From positions 1-41,557 of the forward strand of contig WLNJ01000013.1 of assembly GCA_009699865.1 (NCBI GenBank): a stretch of 41,557 bases of DNA. Direction: 5' to 3'. Source of the stretch: Actinomycetota bacterium (GTDB lineage Bacteria > Actinomycetota > Thermoleophilia > Solirubrobacterales > Solirubrobacteraceae). The notes beneath the pieces are model-generated. The model searched no databases. It was not told where the DNA came from and worked only from the letters and a program-made list of their open reading frames with translations. Of this stretch, positions 33,002 to 41,003 are shown one piece after another. The first letter of the stretch is position 1. Each line of letters starts with the position of its first letter. A program made the translations under genes and the position numbers.

Positions 33002-34129
33002 ATGAGACTCCCCCCAACACCCACAGAACTCAGTGCTGCCGCTGCCAACGCATTTGACCGCGTTACCCGCGGTGGAGTCGCCGACCTAAGGCTGATGCCG
33101 CGCGCCGTTGTTGACGAGGGCCCACAGCGGACCGTCTACCGCTACCACCCAACGGCAAAGGTCCGTGACGACCTGCCACCAGTTCTGCTGATCCCCCCTC
33201 TCGCAGCACCAGCTCTCTGCTTCGACCTGCGTCGGGGCTGTTCGATCATCGAACACGAGCTGTCGATCGGTCGGCGTGTGTACATGCTCGACTATGGCTC
33301 GATTGCTTTCTCTGACAGGGACCTCGGCCTTGAGCACTGGTTTGAAGAGGTCATCCCCGAGGCGATCAAGACCGTTGCCCACGACTCCCTCGCGCCTGAG
33401 ATAGATGCGTGGGGCTGGTGCCTTGGCGGCATCATGACCATGCTCGCGGTGGCCGACCGCCCTGAGCTCCCCGTGCGTTCAATTGCGCTCGTCGCAAGTC
33501 CGTTTGACTTCACCCAGGTCCCGCTGATCGCACCGCTGCGACCACTGGCCAACGCTGGCGGTGGCGCAGGAGCGATGGCAATCTTCAAGATTCTCGGCGG
33601 AGCCCCAGCTCCTCTCGTAAAGCGGGCTTACCAACTCGCAGGCTTTGACAAGTATGTAACCAAGCCCGTGGCAATCATCCAAAACCTTGACGACCGTGAG
33701 TTCCTCGCGCAGATAGAAGCCGTTGACCGATTCATGGACTCAATGCTCGCCTACCCCGGCAGGACCTTCGGGCAGCTCTACCACCGCTTCTTCCGAACCA
33801 ATGACCTCGCTTCGGGATTCCTCGATGTCAACGGTCGACGGATCAACCTCTCCGATGTGCGCCAACCGGTGCTCTCCATCGCAGGGAGTGGCGACGGCAT
33901 TGCGCCCGCTGGCTCCGTGCACCACATTGGCGACCTCCTGCCAAGCGCTGCCTCGGTAACCATCGACACCGCCCCCGGCGGGCATTTGGGAGTCCTGACC
34001 GGACGCTCCGCCCGCACAACCACTTGGGCGAAGGTCGACAAGTTCTTTGAGGACCCGCTCGCAGGCGCAAAGGCCAAGCAGGCTCCTAAGGGTCGCTCCA
34101 AGAAGAAAGCCGCCCGAAAGGCTGCTTAA
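33002..34129 (+). CDS. PHA synthase (PhaC)-like alpha/beta hydrolase with basic tail
   Basis: The protein has 375 aa, the length of class III PhaC. The nucleophile box is G-W-C140-L-G-G, with cysteine where lipases have serine, the mark of polyhydroxyalkanoate synthases. D298 (GSGDGIAP) and H328 (GGHLG) complete the triad. Upstream, LLIPPLAAPALCFDL and RVYMLDYGS are PhaC-like. No PhaE, PhaR, phaA or phaB lies nearby. The C-terminus (about 357-375, APKGRSKKKAARKAA) is lysine-rich, which is unusual for PhaC and could bind nucleic acid or granule surfaces. The start ATG at 33002 has no ribosome binding site. Its stop shares TTAA with the convergent hydroxylase gene. Confidence 0.78.
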   Translation: MRLPPTPTELSAAAANAFDRVTRGGVADLRLMPRAVVDEGPQRTVYRYHPTAKVRDDLPPVLLIPPLAAPALCFDLRRGCSIIEHELSIGRRVYMLDYGSIAFSDRDLGLEHWFEEVIPEAIKTVAHDSLAPEIDAWGWCLGGIMTMLAVADRPELPVRSIALVASPFDFTQVPLIAPLRPLANAGGGAGAMAIFKILGGAPAPLVKRAYQLAGFDKYVTKPVAIIQNLDDREFLAQIEAVDRFMDSMLAYPGRTFGQLYHRFFRTNDLASGFLDVNGRRINLSDVRQPVLSIAGSGDGIAPAGSVHHIGDLLPSAASVTIDTAPGGHLGVLTGRSARTTTWAKVDKFFEDPLAGAKAKQAPKGRSKKKAARKAA

Positions 34130-34986
34130 AGAGCTGGGACCTTGGGCTTAGTCTGCTCAACCTCAGCGGGCGCCCAGCCTGGTTTGTGGAACAGGTAGCC
34201 CAGCTTCGTTCGCCAGCGTTTGGTTGACCTGACGTCTGTGATCAGGTCTGCCCACTCATGCGTGGCAACGCGGAGGGGGTTGAAGGAGTCCACATTCTTG
34301 GTCAAGCCGTAGACCACGCGGGCGTCTTCCTCCCGGTAAGACCCAAAGAGCCTGTCCCAGATGATCAGCATGCCGCCGTAGTTACGGTCGAGGTAACCCG
34401 TATTAGCCCCGTGGTGCACGCGATGGTGAGAAGGGGTGTTGAAGACATACTCAATCGGCGCTGGGAGCTTGCGGATCTTCTCCGTGTGCAAACCAAACTG
34501 GAACACAAGTGAGATTGCCTGCATCAGGATGATCGCGTAGGGCGGGAAGCCGACAATCGCGAGTGGGATCCAGAACGGGAGCGTGTACATCGGCATCCAC
34601 TCCTGGCGGAGGGCAGTTGACAGGTTGAAATGCTCACTTGAATGGTGGATCACATGGCTGGCCCAGATCACACGCACCTCATGCGCCGTTCGGTGCCACC
34701 AGTAGAAACAGAAGTCCTCAGACATGAAGAGCGCAACCCACGGCCACACGTCATCCATTGGCATACGCAACGGGCTGGCTGAGTACACGGCCGCGAGTGC
34801 CGCCACCAGCACCAGCTTCCAGAACAGGTTGATGACGACATTCCCGAGTCCCATCGAGAGGGATGTGGCGGTGTCCTTAGGCTCGTAGCCCGGTTCAACT
34901 TCGTCGCGATCAAAGTGGTAGGCGATCGCCTCGATCAACACGAGAGCAAAGAAGAATGGAATCGCGGCTCGGACCAGGTCAAACAT
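34126..34986 (-). CDS. Sterol desaturase/fatty acid hydroxylase family protein
   Basis: The protein has 286 aa with about four membrane helices. The di-iron histidine motifs are WWHRTAHE, HVIHHSSEHFN and HRVHHG, with the later GMLIIWDRLFGSY typical of the family. Bacterial members hydroxylate or desaturate lipids using O2. There is no dedicated reductase nearby. The start ATG at 34986 has CAGACT 7 nt upstream, a weaker form of the leaderless pattern. It converges on and overlaps the PhaC-like gene by 4 bp. Confidence 0.87.
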   Translation of the reverse strand: MFDLVRAAIPFFFALVLIEAIAYHFDRDEVEPGYEPKDTATSLSMGLGNVVINLFWKLVLVAALAAVYSASPLRMPMDDVWPWVALFMSEDFCFYWWHRTAHEVRVIWASHVIHHSSEHFNLSTALRQEWMPMYTLPFWIPLAIVGFPPYAIILMQAISLVFQFGLHTEKIRKLPAPIEYVFNTPSHHRVHHGANTGYLDRNYGGMLIIWDRLFGSYREEDARVVYGLTKNVDSFNPLRVATHEWADLITDVRSTKRWRTKLGYLFHKPGWAPAEVEQTKPKVPAL

Positions 34987-35026
34987 CGCGATTCAGTCTG
35001 ACACGACCAGAGCCCGCGCGACGAGG

Positions 35027-36118
35027 TCAGCGGGCGAGGGTCGAGGCGGCCTGCTCCGGGGCGCTGCCCAAGAGCGCTGCGAGTTCACGCTCAATCCTCT
35101 CCACCAGCGCTGCCTCCGAGCCGGCTTGGTGCAGCCACACTGTGGCACCGCCCGAGCAAGACATCCGCGCCTCCAGTACTTCCCCAGAACCAAGGGTGAC
35201 CAGATCCACCCGCTCGTCGCCCTCAGCCCATCCCCATGAGGTCGCCTTGTCCGTGGGTTCTACGCACGCGAGGAGCCGCTCGGCGCTGAAGCCAGTCCAC
35301 GGACCAGCGCCTTGAGGGATCTCCAGCAGGGCTGTGATCAAGTCTCGGGCTGTTGGAGCCGGGGCGGCCCCATCAAGCATGGTGAAGACGAGACACGGGA
35401 GTTGGAGGTCAGCGTCGTTAGGTTCCCCAGCGTCGAACAGCCGTGACCGAGACGGGTCAAGTTGAAAGCCGTTCTCAGCGAGAACACGCGCCCAGCGCAG
35501 AGCGCCAGTCGCATCTGTTCGTTCAAGACTCACCAGCACGCCACCGACCCTTGTCGCGGCAGCGATCCGGCCGGCTAGGGCCCTAGCCTCACGCAGCCAC
35601 TCTGCGCTTGGGACGCCCTGCCCTAGTCTGACCTCGCGTGGGAGCTCAGCATCCGGAACAACCACTTCTCCGAGCATCGAGCGTGACGAGTGGACGAGGT
35701 CCATCCGTCCTGACGCCCACTCCGCGTGCCATGGGTCCCGTAGGTCCCCGATGTGAAACTTAGGTGCAGGGGAATCCCACTTGGGCGCGTCAGTCATCGC
35801 GATGGCCACTGCCTCCTCACAGCGATCCACTGCCCGCAGCTCAGCGTCAGGTGCCGCCTCAGCGATCACCCGGGTAACAAGTCCCTGTTCGCAGCCGAGA
35901 TCCAGAACTGCCGACGGGGCCAGCTCCTTGACGAGTCCCCTCAGCCATGGGAGTTGCTCAGCAAGGAGCGGGCCTGACCAAAGCTGCGTGATGTCAGCGC
36001 TGAGCTCACCCGTCGCGTTCTTTAGGGAGTAGAGCTGCTGTCTCTCAGTGCCGTTCGCGGCCGCGGTGAGGAACTCGTGCGCGGCGGCACCGTGCTTGTG
36101 GATCAGGCTCTCATCCAC
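35027..36118 (-). CDS. Class I SAM-dependent methyltransferase
   Basis: The protein has 363 aa. The SAM motif is VLDLGCEQG (residues 71-79), followed by an acidic residue at the end of strand 2 (AVDRCE) and HIGDLRDPW. The fold then carries a long C-terminal region (about 200-363) of unknown role. I place the start at the GTG at 36118, because GGCGGAG lies 6 nt upstream and the in-frame upstream part (to 36352) overlaps the preceding GST gene. It begins 20 bp after the GST stop, so the two are probably one operon. The substrate is unknown. Confidence 0.78.
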   Translation of the reverse strand: MDESLIHKHGAAAHEFLTAAANGTERQQLYSLKNATGELSADITQLWSGPLLAEQLPWLRGLVKELAPSAVLDLGCEQGLVTRVIAEAAPDAELRAVDRCEEAVAIAMTDAPKWDSPAPKFHIGDLRDPWHAEWASGRMDLVHSSRSMLGEVVVPDAELPREVRLGQGVPSAEWLREARALAGRIAAATRVGGVLVSLERTDATGALRWARVLAENGFQLDPSRSRLFDAGEPNDADLQLPCLVFTMLDGAAPAPTARDLITALLEIPQGAGPWTGFSAERLLACVEPTDKATSWGWAEGDERVDLVTLGSGEVLEARMSCSGGATVWLHQAGSEAALVERIERELAALLGSAPEQAASTLAR

Positions 36119-36138
36119 GGGCAACTCCGCCTGGTCAA

Positions 36139-37098
36139 CTAGGCGCCGAGAGACTCGCGCACGTGGGGCGAGTCGAGGTCCATGATCGGACCAAGGGGGA
36201 CTATTCCGTTGGGGTTGATCATGGGATGAGTCTTGTAGTAGTGATCCTTCTCCTCCTGGAATCGCACGAGTTCCGCAATTCCCGGCTGTTGGTAAAGGTC
36301 GCGCAGATAGCCGGAGAGATTGGGGTAGTCGGCGATCCGCCTCAGGTTGCACTTGAAGTGCCCGACATAAACGCAGTCGAAGCGCACAAGTGTGGTGAAG
36401 AGCCGCCAGTCCGCCTCAGTCGGAGTGTCATTGGGCACCAGCCACCGCTGTTGGCTGAGCCGGTCGTCAAGAATGTCGAGAGTGTCAAACAGCGTCGTGA
36501 CCTCAGACTCATAGACCGTCTGGCTGGTGGCAAAGCCAGCCTTGTAGACACCGTTGTTGACCCGTTCGTAGATCAGCTCGTTAACGGCGTCAATCTCGGT
36601 CCTCAAGTTCTCGGGGTAGAGCTCCACCTTGGTCTGGGCCAACTCGCCAAAACCTGAGTCGAGGATTCGAAGTACCTCACTCGACTCATTGTTGACGATC
36701 ACGCCCGTCTGCTTGTCCCACAGGACCGGAACCGTCACCCGCTGGTCAAAGCCTGCTTGGGTGGCCTCATATGCCTCACTGAGGAACTTGTACCCGTTGA
36801 TCGGGTCGGTGTACTCGCCACCGGTAAAGGCCCATCCGCGCGCATCTCGGACTGGGTCCACAGCCGACATGGAGATGACATCCTCTAGGCCTTTGAGGTG
36901 ACGTCCGATGGCTGCCCGATGAGCCCAAGGGCAAGCCCATGAGATGTAGAGGTGGTACCTCCCGGCCTCCGCTGGGAAGTCGGAGGACCCATCCGCGGTT
37001 ACCGCGTCGCGGAACTGGTTCACCTGCCGCTTGAAAGCACCGTCTTGGGTTAGCTCTTTGCCCATTCCGAATGGACGGGGCGTTTCCTCGTGACTCAT
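36139..37098 (-). CDS. Glutathionyl-hydroquinone reductase-like GST (Xi class, YqjG/ECM4)
   Basis: The protein has 319 aa. C56 in ISWACPWAHR is the catalytic cysteine of the Xi-class GSTs, and NNESSEVLRILDSGF fixes the thioredoxin-fold end. The C-terminal all-helical domain is complete. These enzymes reduce glutathionyl- or mycothiyl-hydroquinones. Actinobacteria use mycothiol, so the thiol donor here is uncertain. The ATG at 37098 follows TAGGCT by 7 nt (leaderless). It leads an operon with the methyltransferase, perhaps for quinone or phenol metabolism. Confidence 0.88.
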   Translation of the reverse strand: MSHEETPRPFGMGKELTQDGAFKRQVNQFRDAVTADGSSDFPAEAGRYHLYISWACPWAHRAAIGRHLKGLEDVISMSAVDPVRDARGWAFTGGEYTDPINGYKFLSEAYEATQAGFDQRVTVPVLWDKQTGVIVNNESSEVLRILDSGFGELAQTKVELYPENLRTEIDAVNELIYERVNNGVYKAGFATSQTVYESEVTTLFDTLDILDDRLSQQRWLVPNDTPTEADWRLFTTLVRFDCVYVGHFKCNLRRIADYPNLSGYLRDLYQQPGIAELVRFQEEKDHYYKTHPMINPNGIVPLGPIMDLDSPHVRESLGA

Positions 37099-37111
37099 AT
37101 GCAGCAGCCTA
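37099..37111 (-). promoter_or_regulatory. Leaderless -10 element of the GST gene
   Basis: TAGGCT (37111-37106, minus strand) is followed by 7 nt and the ATG at 37098. This is the same hexamer as at 20554 and 39118. Confidence 0.5.
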
Positions 37112-37163
37112 GTAGGCCACAGCTTCCTGACCGGGTTATCCGGTCAGGGCTGCGGCTAAAGCT

Positions 37164-38960
37164 CTACTGGGTGACGCTTCGACAGCTTGCGCCGACGCAG
37201 CTCTGCAGTGCTACAAGCTTGACTCGAAGCGCTTCCTTGGTGGCTGCATAGGCTGAGTCAGAGGCCAGGTTGTGAAGCTCGAATGGATCGTTCTGGAGGT
37301 CATAGAGCTCCTCCTCGCTGCTGGGCACGAAGCTGGTCATATTGCCTGTGCCCCAGACGATGAACTTCCAGCGGTCGGTGCGAACACCGCGGTATGGCTG
37401 GTCCCACTGCTGCGGCATGGTCGCGTCAGCGAACAGCGGTGCGTTTGCCTCAAGCCCAATCGACCTTGCGGCGAGAGTCGAAGTGCCCTTTGCTGCTCCA
37501 AGCAGTGAAGTGCCGTCCTGCGAGCGGCCTGCGGTCGCGCCTGCTGCATCAAGCAGTGTGGCGGCAAAGTCAACATTGGTAACCAGCGTTGACACCGTGC
37601 GGCTGCCGTTGCCAGCTGGAATCCCTGGACCACTCATGACCAGCGGTACTCGAATTGACTCCTCATATGGCAGGTACTTGTCGCCTGGCACACGGTGCTC
37701 GCCCTGCATCCAACCGTTGTCTGATGTGAAGAGGACGATCGTGTTCGTCAGCTGCTTCGTTGACTTGAGCGTGGCGATCAGGGTCTTGATCCCATCATCC
37801 ACTGCCTTGACCGAGCCGAGGCGGCCCTTGTAGTCAGCCTCAAGTTGAGCCTTTTTGAACGTACTGAGAGGATTGGCCATGATCAGCTGCTGCTTGAGCG
37901 GATGCCCAGTCGGTGGGGCATCAAAGTTTGGCTTGCTGCTGATCTGCGTCCAGTCCCAATTGGTGTTTTCATAACGCGGTGCCGGCCGTGGGTCCTTAAC
38001 AAGCTTGCTGAGACTGCTTGTGTCTTCCAGGTGCTTGTTGGAGGTAAGCGCCTTGTAACGGCCTCCGTCCCGGTATCCGTTACGAATGCCGCCGTCAACG
38101 TCCTCACGGTGTGGCGATGCTGGTGACCACCAGAGGAAGAAGGGCTTCTTTGACTTGGCTTGAGCCTTGATGATCGTGTTCGAGATGCCCGCGGTTACGT
38201 CAGGCGAGTAATTCGTTGAAACCTGGGTTCCGTAGGTGCTTGGATCTACCGAGCTGTAAGCCCCGAAGATCGCGTTTGAGTTGGCGATCAACTCAGCGCG
38301 TGACCAGCCGTTGGATCCGACCCGCGGATTCTGCTTGACCTGAATGTTGGCGAAGTCGATCAGCTTCTTGGCATACGACGAGTCGCCCCAAGTCTTTGCC
38401 TTGCCGTTCTGGTTGATGGTGAAGTTGAAGTAGTCATAGGCCGAGACGTCAAGTGCGCCGTTCCAGTTGTTGAAACCAACTGGGATCTCGCCGCCTGGAA
38501 CAAGCAGGTGGCCCTCTGCGTCGCGGTTGCCTGTCTTGCCTGAGCCATAGCCGTTAAGCCATTTGCCGACAAGTGCTGTGTAGTAACCGCTGTTTTGAAG
38601 CCACTTGGGAAGGGTGTTGGCGCGGTTGGTCATTCCGTACCAGCCGTATGGCCAGAAGTTGCCGCCCACGCCGTGGTTGTGCGAGTACTGCCCTGTGATG
38701 AACGTTGCCCTTGATGGACAGCAGAGGGGGAACGAGTCAACCGCGTTGGTGAACTTGACGCCCTTGGCCGCCACGAGCGAGGCGAGGTTTGGCATTGCTT
38801 GAAGATCGCTGACCGCTTGGTCATCGGTCATGACAACGAGGATGTTGGGCTTTCCGTCCTTGGTGTTGGCGGTCGTCCGCGCAAGCACAGGCGAAGCGGC
38901 AAGAAGGCTCAAGCCAACGATTGCGGAAAGTACGGTTGTAATCCTCAGCTGCCTGCTCAT
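37164..38960 (-). CDS. Secreted sulfatase (alkaline-phosphatase superfamily)
   Basis: The protein has 598 aa. A signal peptide (SRQLRITTVLSAIVGLSLLA..., about residues 1-28) precedes the sulfatase core. D46/D47 (VMTDDQ) bind Ca2+, and C81-P-S-R84 is the formylglycine maturation motif. GKWLNGYG, FLWWSPASPHRED and LFTSDNGWMQGEH are typical of N-acetylglucosamine-6-sulfatase-like enzymes. It should cleave sulfate esters of polysaccharides outside the cell. No formylglycine-generating enzyme is in the window. The start is set at the second of two adjacent ATGs (38963, 38960) behind GGGAGGGG. An inverted repeat lies upstream. Confidence 0.9.
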   Translation of the reverse strand: MSRQLRITTVLSAIVGLSLLAASPVLARTTANTKDGKPNILVVMTDDQAVSDLQAMPNLASLVAAKGVKFTNAVDSFPLCCPSRATFITGQYSHNHGVGGNFWPYGWYGMTNRANTLPKWLQNSGYYTALVGKWLNGYGSGKTGNRDAEGHLLVPGGEIPVGFNNWNGALDVSAYDYFNFTINQNGKAKTWGDSSYAKKLIDFANIQVKQNPRVGSNGWSRAELIANSNAIFGAYSSVDPSTYGTQVSTNYSPDVTAGISNTIIKAQAKSKKPFFLWWSPASPHREDVDGGIRNGYRDGGRYKALTSNKHLEDTSSLSKLVKDPRPAPRYENTNWDWTQISSKPNFDAPPTGHPLKQQLIMANPLSTFKKAQLEADYKGRLGSVKAVDDGIKTLIATLKSTKQLTNTIVLFTSDNGWMQGEHRVPGDKYLPYEESIRVPLVMSGPGIPAGNGSRTVSTLVTNVDFAATLLDAAGATAGRSQDGTSLLGAAKGTSTLAARSIGLEANAPLFADATMPQQWDQPYRGVRTDRWKFIVWGTGNMTSFVPSSEEELYDLQNDPFELHNLASDSAYAATKEALRVKLVALQSCVGASCRSVTQ

Positions 38961-38984
38961 CATTCCCCTCCCAGGGTTCGCGAT

Positions 38985-39000
38985 GTCCACATGTGTGGAC
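38985..39000. promoter_or_regulatory. Inverted repeat in the sulfatase leader (candidate operator)
   Basis: GTCCAC (38985-38990), four bases and GTGGAC (38995-39000) lie 22 nt before the sulfatase start and near the expected transcript start of a TATGTT -10. It could be an operator for the sulfatase or a leader hairpin. Confidence 0.4.
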
Positions 39001-39117
39001 TCGTACAACATAGGTTTATCACTGATTGCGACGCCGCGTCAACTCGGTTCGGGGGTCTCACCGTCGTTCTGTTGCGATCTTGTCCGACGCTTTGTGAATT
39101 CCTTAACTTTTGGTCCG

Positions 39118-39130
39118 TAGGCTCCGCCGC
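39118..39130 (+). promoter_or_regulatory. Leaderless -10 element of the RTX protein gene
   Basis: TAGGCT (39118-39123) is followed by 7 nt and the ATG at 39131. TTGTGA (39092-39097) could be the -35, with a 20-nt spacer. Confidence 0.5.
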
Positions 39131-40627
39131 ATGACAAAAACACGCAGCCAAATCGCCCCCGCCCTCATCCTCGCCCTCGCTTTTGGATCGCAGGCCTCAC
39201 TCGCAACCGCATCTGGGCCCCGATGCACCATCAAGGGGACCAACGGGAACGACGTCATTCAAGGCACAGCCGGGAGGGATGTCATCTGTGGCTATCGCGG
39301 GAACGACCGCATCAACGGTCTCGGCGGCAACGACGTGATCCTTGGCGGAGCGGGCAACGATGTTCTCGTGGGCGGCAGCGGGAAGGACAACATTCAGGGC
39401 GGTAGTGGTAAGGACCACCTGGATGGCGGCACGGGCAACGACACGCTGCTCGGCGAAGCTGGGAATGACACCCTCAACGGTGGGTCCGGCTCGGACTCTG
39501 AATCAGGTGGAGCGGGCAACGACACGGAGCACGGCAATCAGGGCAACGACCGTCTCGCTGGTGGGGCAGGTAATGACACCCTCGACGGTGACGGTGGCAG
39601 TGACACGATCAACTACGCGGACGCAAACTCCGCTACCGGCGGGGTTGATGTCGAACTCCCCGCAGGAACTGCTTCCAGCCAAACCGGCGCAGGCAACATT
39701 GGAGATGACACGCTCATCCAAGTTGAAGATGTAGTCGGCTCCTCTCACGACGACCTTATCTACGGTGACTCTTCCGCCAACGTAATCCAGACGGGCGGTG
39801 GGTCCGACGAGGTCCACGCGGGTGATGGCAGCGACACGGTCGACGGTGGTGCGGGCAGTGACACCGTCTGGGGCGAGGGCGGAGACGACCAACTCAGTGG
39901 CGGAGCAAGCGGCGACCAGCTCAACGGCGGAGAAGGGTCCGACACCATCAACGGTGGAGACGGCATTGACACTGAAAATGGTGGTGACGGCTCGGACGTA
40001 CTCAATGGAGGCGCTGGGGCCGACAATCTTGATGGCGGCGGAGCCGATGACACGGTCAACGGTGGGTCTGGTGACGACACGCTCACTGGTGGGTCTGGTG
40101 ACGACACGCTCAACGGCGGAGACAACACCGACACCGTTGACTACTCCACCTACGACTCCGGCTCCACAGCAGGAGTGACCGTGGACCTCTCAACCGATCA
40201 AGCCACGGGCGATGGCACTGACACGGTCGCCAACGACGAGAACGTCACAGGCTCGCCTGGCGATGACACCATCACAGGCGATGGCTCAGCCAACACGATG
40301 GATGCTGGCGCTGGCGCCGACACAGTCTCCGGGTCTGGTGGCGACGACACACTCAATGGTGGCAGCGAAGCCGACACACTCCACGGTGGTCAGGGCAACG
40401 ACACGCTCGACGGAGGAGCTGGCAACGACACACTGAACGGTGATGAGGGCGACGACACCGAAGACGGTGGTGCTGATGACGACGTTGTCAACGGTGGCTC
40501 CGGCAGTGACACTCTCCGTGGCGGATTAGGCTCAGACACGATGGAAAGCGAATCCGATGACAGTCTCGTTGACGGCGGCGACGGCGAGGACAGCTGCAGC
40601 GGTGCTGGTACCGGCTGCGAGGACTAG
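39131..40627 (+). CDS. Secreted RTX-repeat calcium-binding protein
   Basis: The protein has 498 aa. A signal peptide (TKTRSQIAPALILALAFG, about residues 2-27) is followed almost entirely by glycine-aspartate nonapeptides of the type GGxGxDxhx (h hydrophobic), for example GGAGNDTLDGD and GGSGDDTLTGG. These form parallel beta-rolls that fold on Ca2+ binding. Two inserts without repeats (around NYADANSATGGVDVELPAG and DYSTYDSGSTAGVTVDL) split the array into three blocks. There is no catalytic domain or type I secretion partner, and the N-terminal signal suggests Sec export. Cys pairs near both ends (RCTIKG/ICGYRG and SCSGAGTGCED) may clamp the roll. The protein is very acidic. It is divergent from the sulfatase. 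Confidence 0.9.
   Translation: MTKTRSQIAPALILALAFGSQASLATASGPRCTIKGTNGNDVIQGTAGRDVICGYRGNDRINGLGGNDVILGGAGNDVLVGGSGKDNIQGGSGKDHLDGGTGNDTLLGEAGNDTLNGGSGSDSESGGAGNDTEHGNQGNDRLAGGAGNDTLDGDGGSDTINYADANSATGGVDVELPAGTASSQTGAGNIGDDTLIQVEDVVGSSHDDLIYGDSSANVIQTGGGSDEVHAGDGSDTVDGGAGSDTVWGEGGDDQLSGGASGDQLNGGEGSDTINGGDGIDTENGGDGSDVLNGGAGADNLDGGGADDTVNGGSGDDTLTGGSGDDTLNGGDNTDTVDYSTYDSGSTAGVTVDLSTDQATGDGTDTVANDENVTGSPGDDTITGDGSANTMDAGAGADTVSGSGGDDTLNGGSEADTLHGGQGNDTLDGGAGNDTLNGDEGDDTEDGGADDDVVNGGSGSDTLRGGLGSDTMESESDDSLVDGGDGEDSCSGAGTGCED
40061..40112 (+). repeat. Tandem 27-bp repeat within the RTX gene
   Basis: A 25-bp identical block (starting GGTGGGTCTGGTGACGACAC) occurs at 40061 and again at 40088, a 27-bp period equal to one nonapeptide. 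This looks like a recent unit duplication. Confidence 0.85.
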
Positions 40628-40989
40628 CGGCCGGTCAGGACCGTGTCGTCATGGCTGTACGCCGGGGCGCAGCAGCAGATCAGTGTTAGAGCAACTGCCC
40701 CGGTATTCCAGAGCTTGTGGACCACGCCAGGCGGGATGACAACTGCCTGACCCGGCTCAACAGTGAACTCCTCCTCACCTAGACGCATGCGCCCTGAGCC
40801 TGCGGTGAAGTGGTAGATCTCCTCCGAAACAGGGTGGTAGTGCTCATCAGTCTCAAGCCCTTCAGGCACTGTCGCATGGGCCAACGACTGGTTGACCGCG
40901 AGAGTCCACGCCGGGTGTGCCAGCTCACGGATTGTCGAACCGTCCTTGGTTTGGAACGGTTCGACTGAATCAATACTTGGAATGGCCAC
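40624..40989 (-). CDS. Cupin domain protein
   Basis: The protein has 121 aa, a single cupin barrel. The metal-site pattern is HYHPVSEEIYHF (His, His, Glu, His region), followed by RMRLGEEEFTVEPGQAV and PPGVVHKLWN. Cupins bind a metal and can be isomerases, dioxygenases or simple binding proteins. No specific activity is assigned. The GTG start at 40989 lies 14 bp after the lipase stop on the same strand, so they are probably cotranscribed. Its stop codon overlaps that of the RTX gene (palindromic CTAG). Confidence 0.88.
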   Translation of the reverse strand: MAIPSIDSVEPFQTKDGSTIRELAHPAWTLAVNQSLAHATVPEGLETDEHYHPVSEEIYHFTAGSGRMRLGEEEFTVEPGQAVVIPPGVVHKLWNTGAVALTLICCCAPAYSHDDTVLTGR

Positions 40990-41003
40990 CTCGGTGGACT
41001 CCG

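Noticed and set aside
36119-36352. N-terminal extension of the methyltransferase to 441 aa
   Set aside because: It lies inside the GST gene and has low-complexity composition. The GTG at 36118 has a ribosome binding site.
39212-40620. A CRISPR-like or satellite DNA array
   Set aside because: The repeats vary in DNA sequence, stay in frame and encode RTX nonapeptides. They are coding repeats without spacers.
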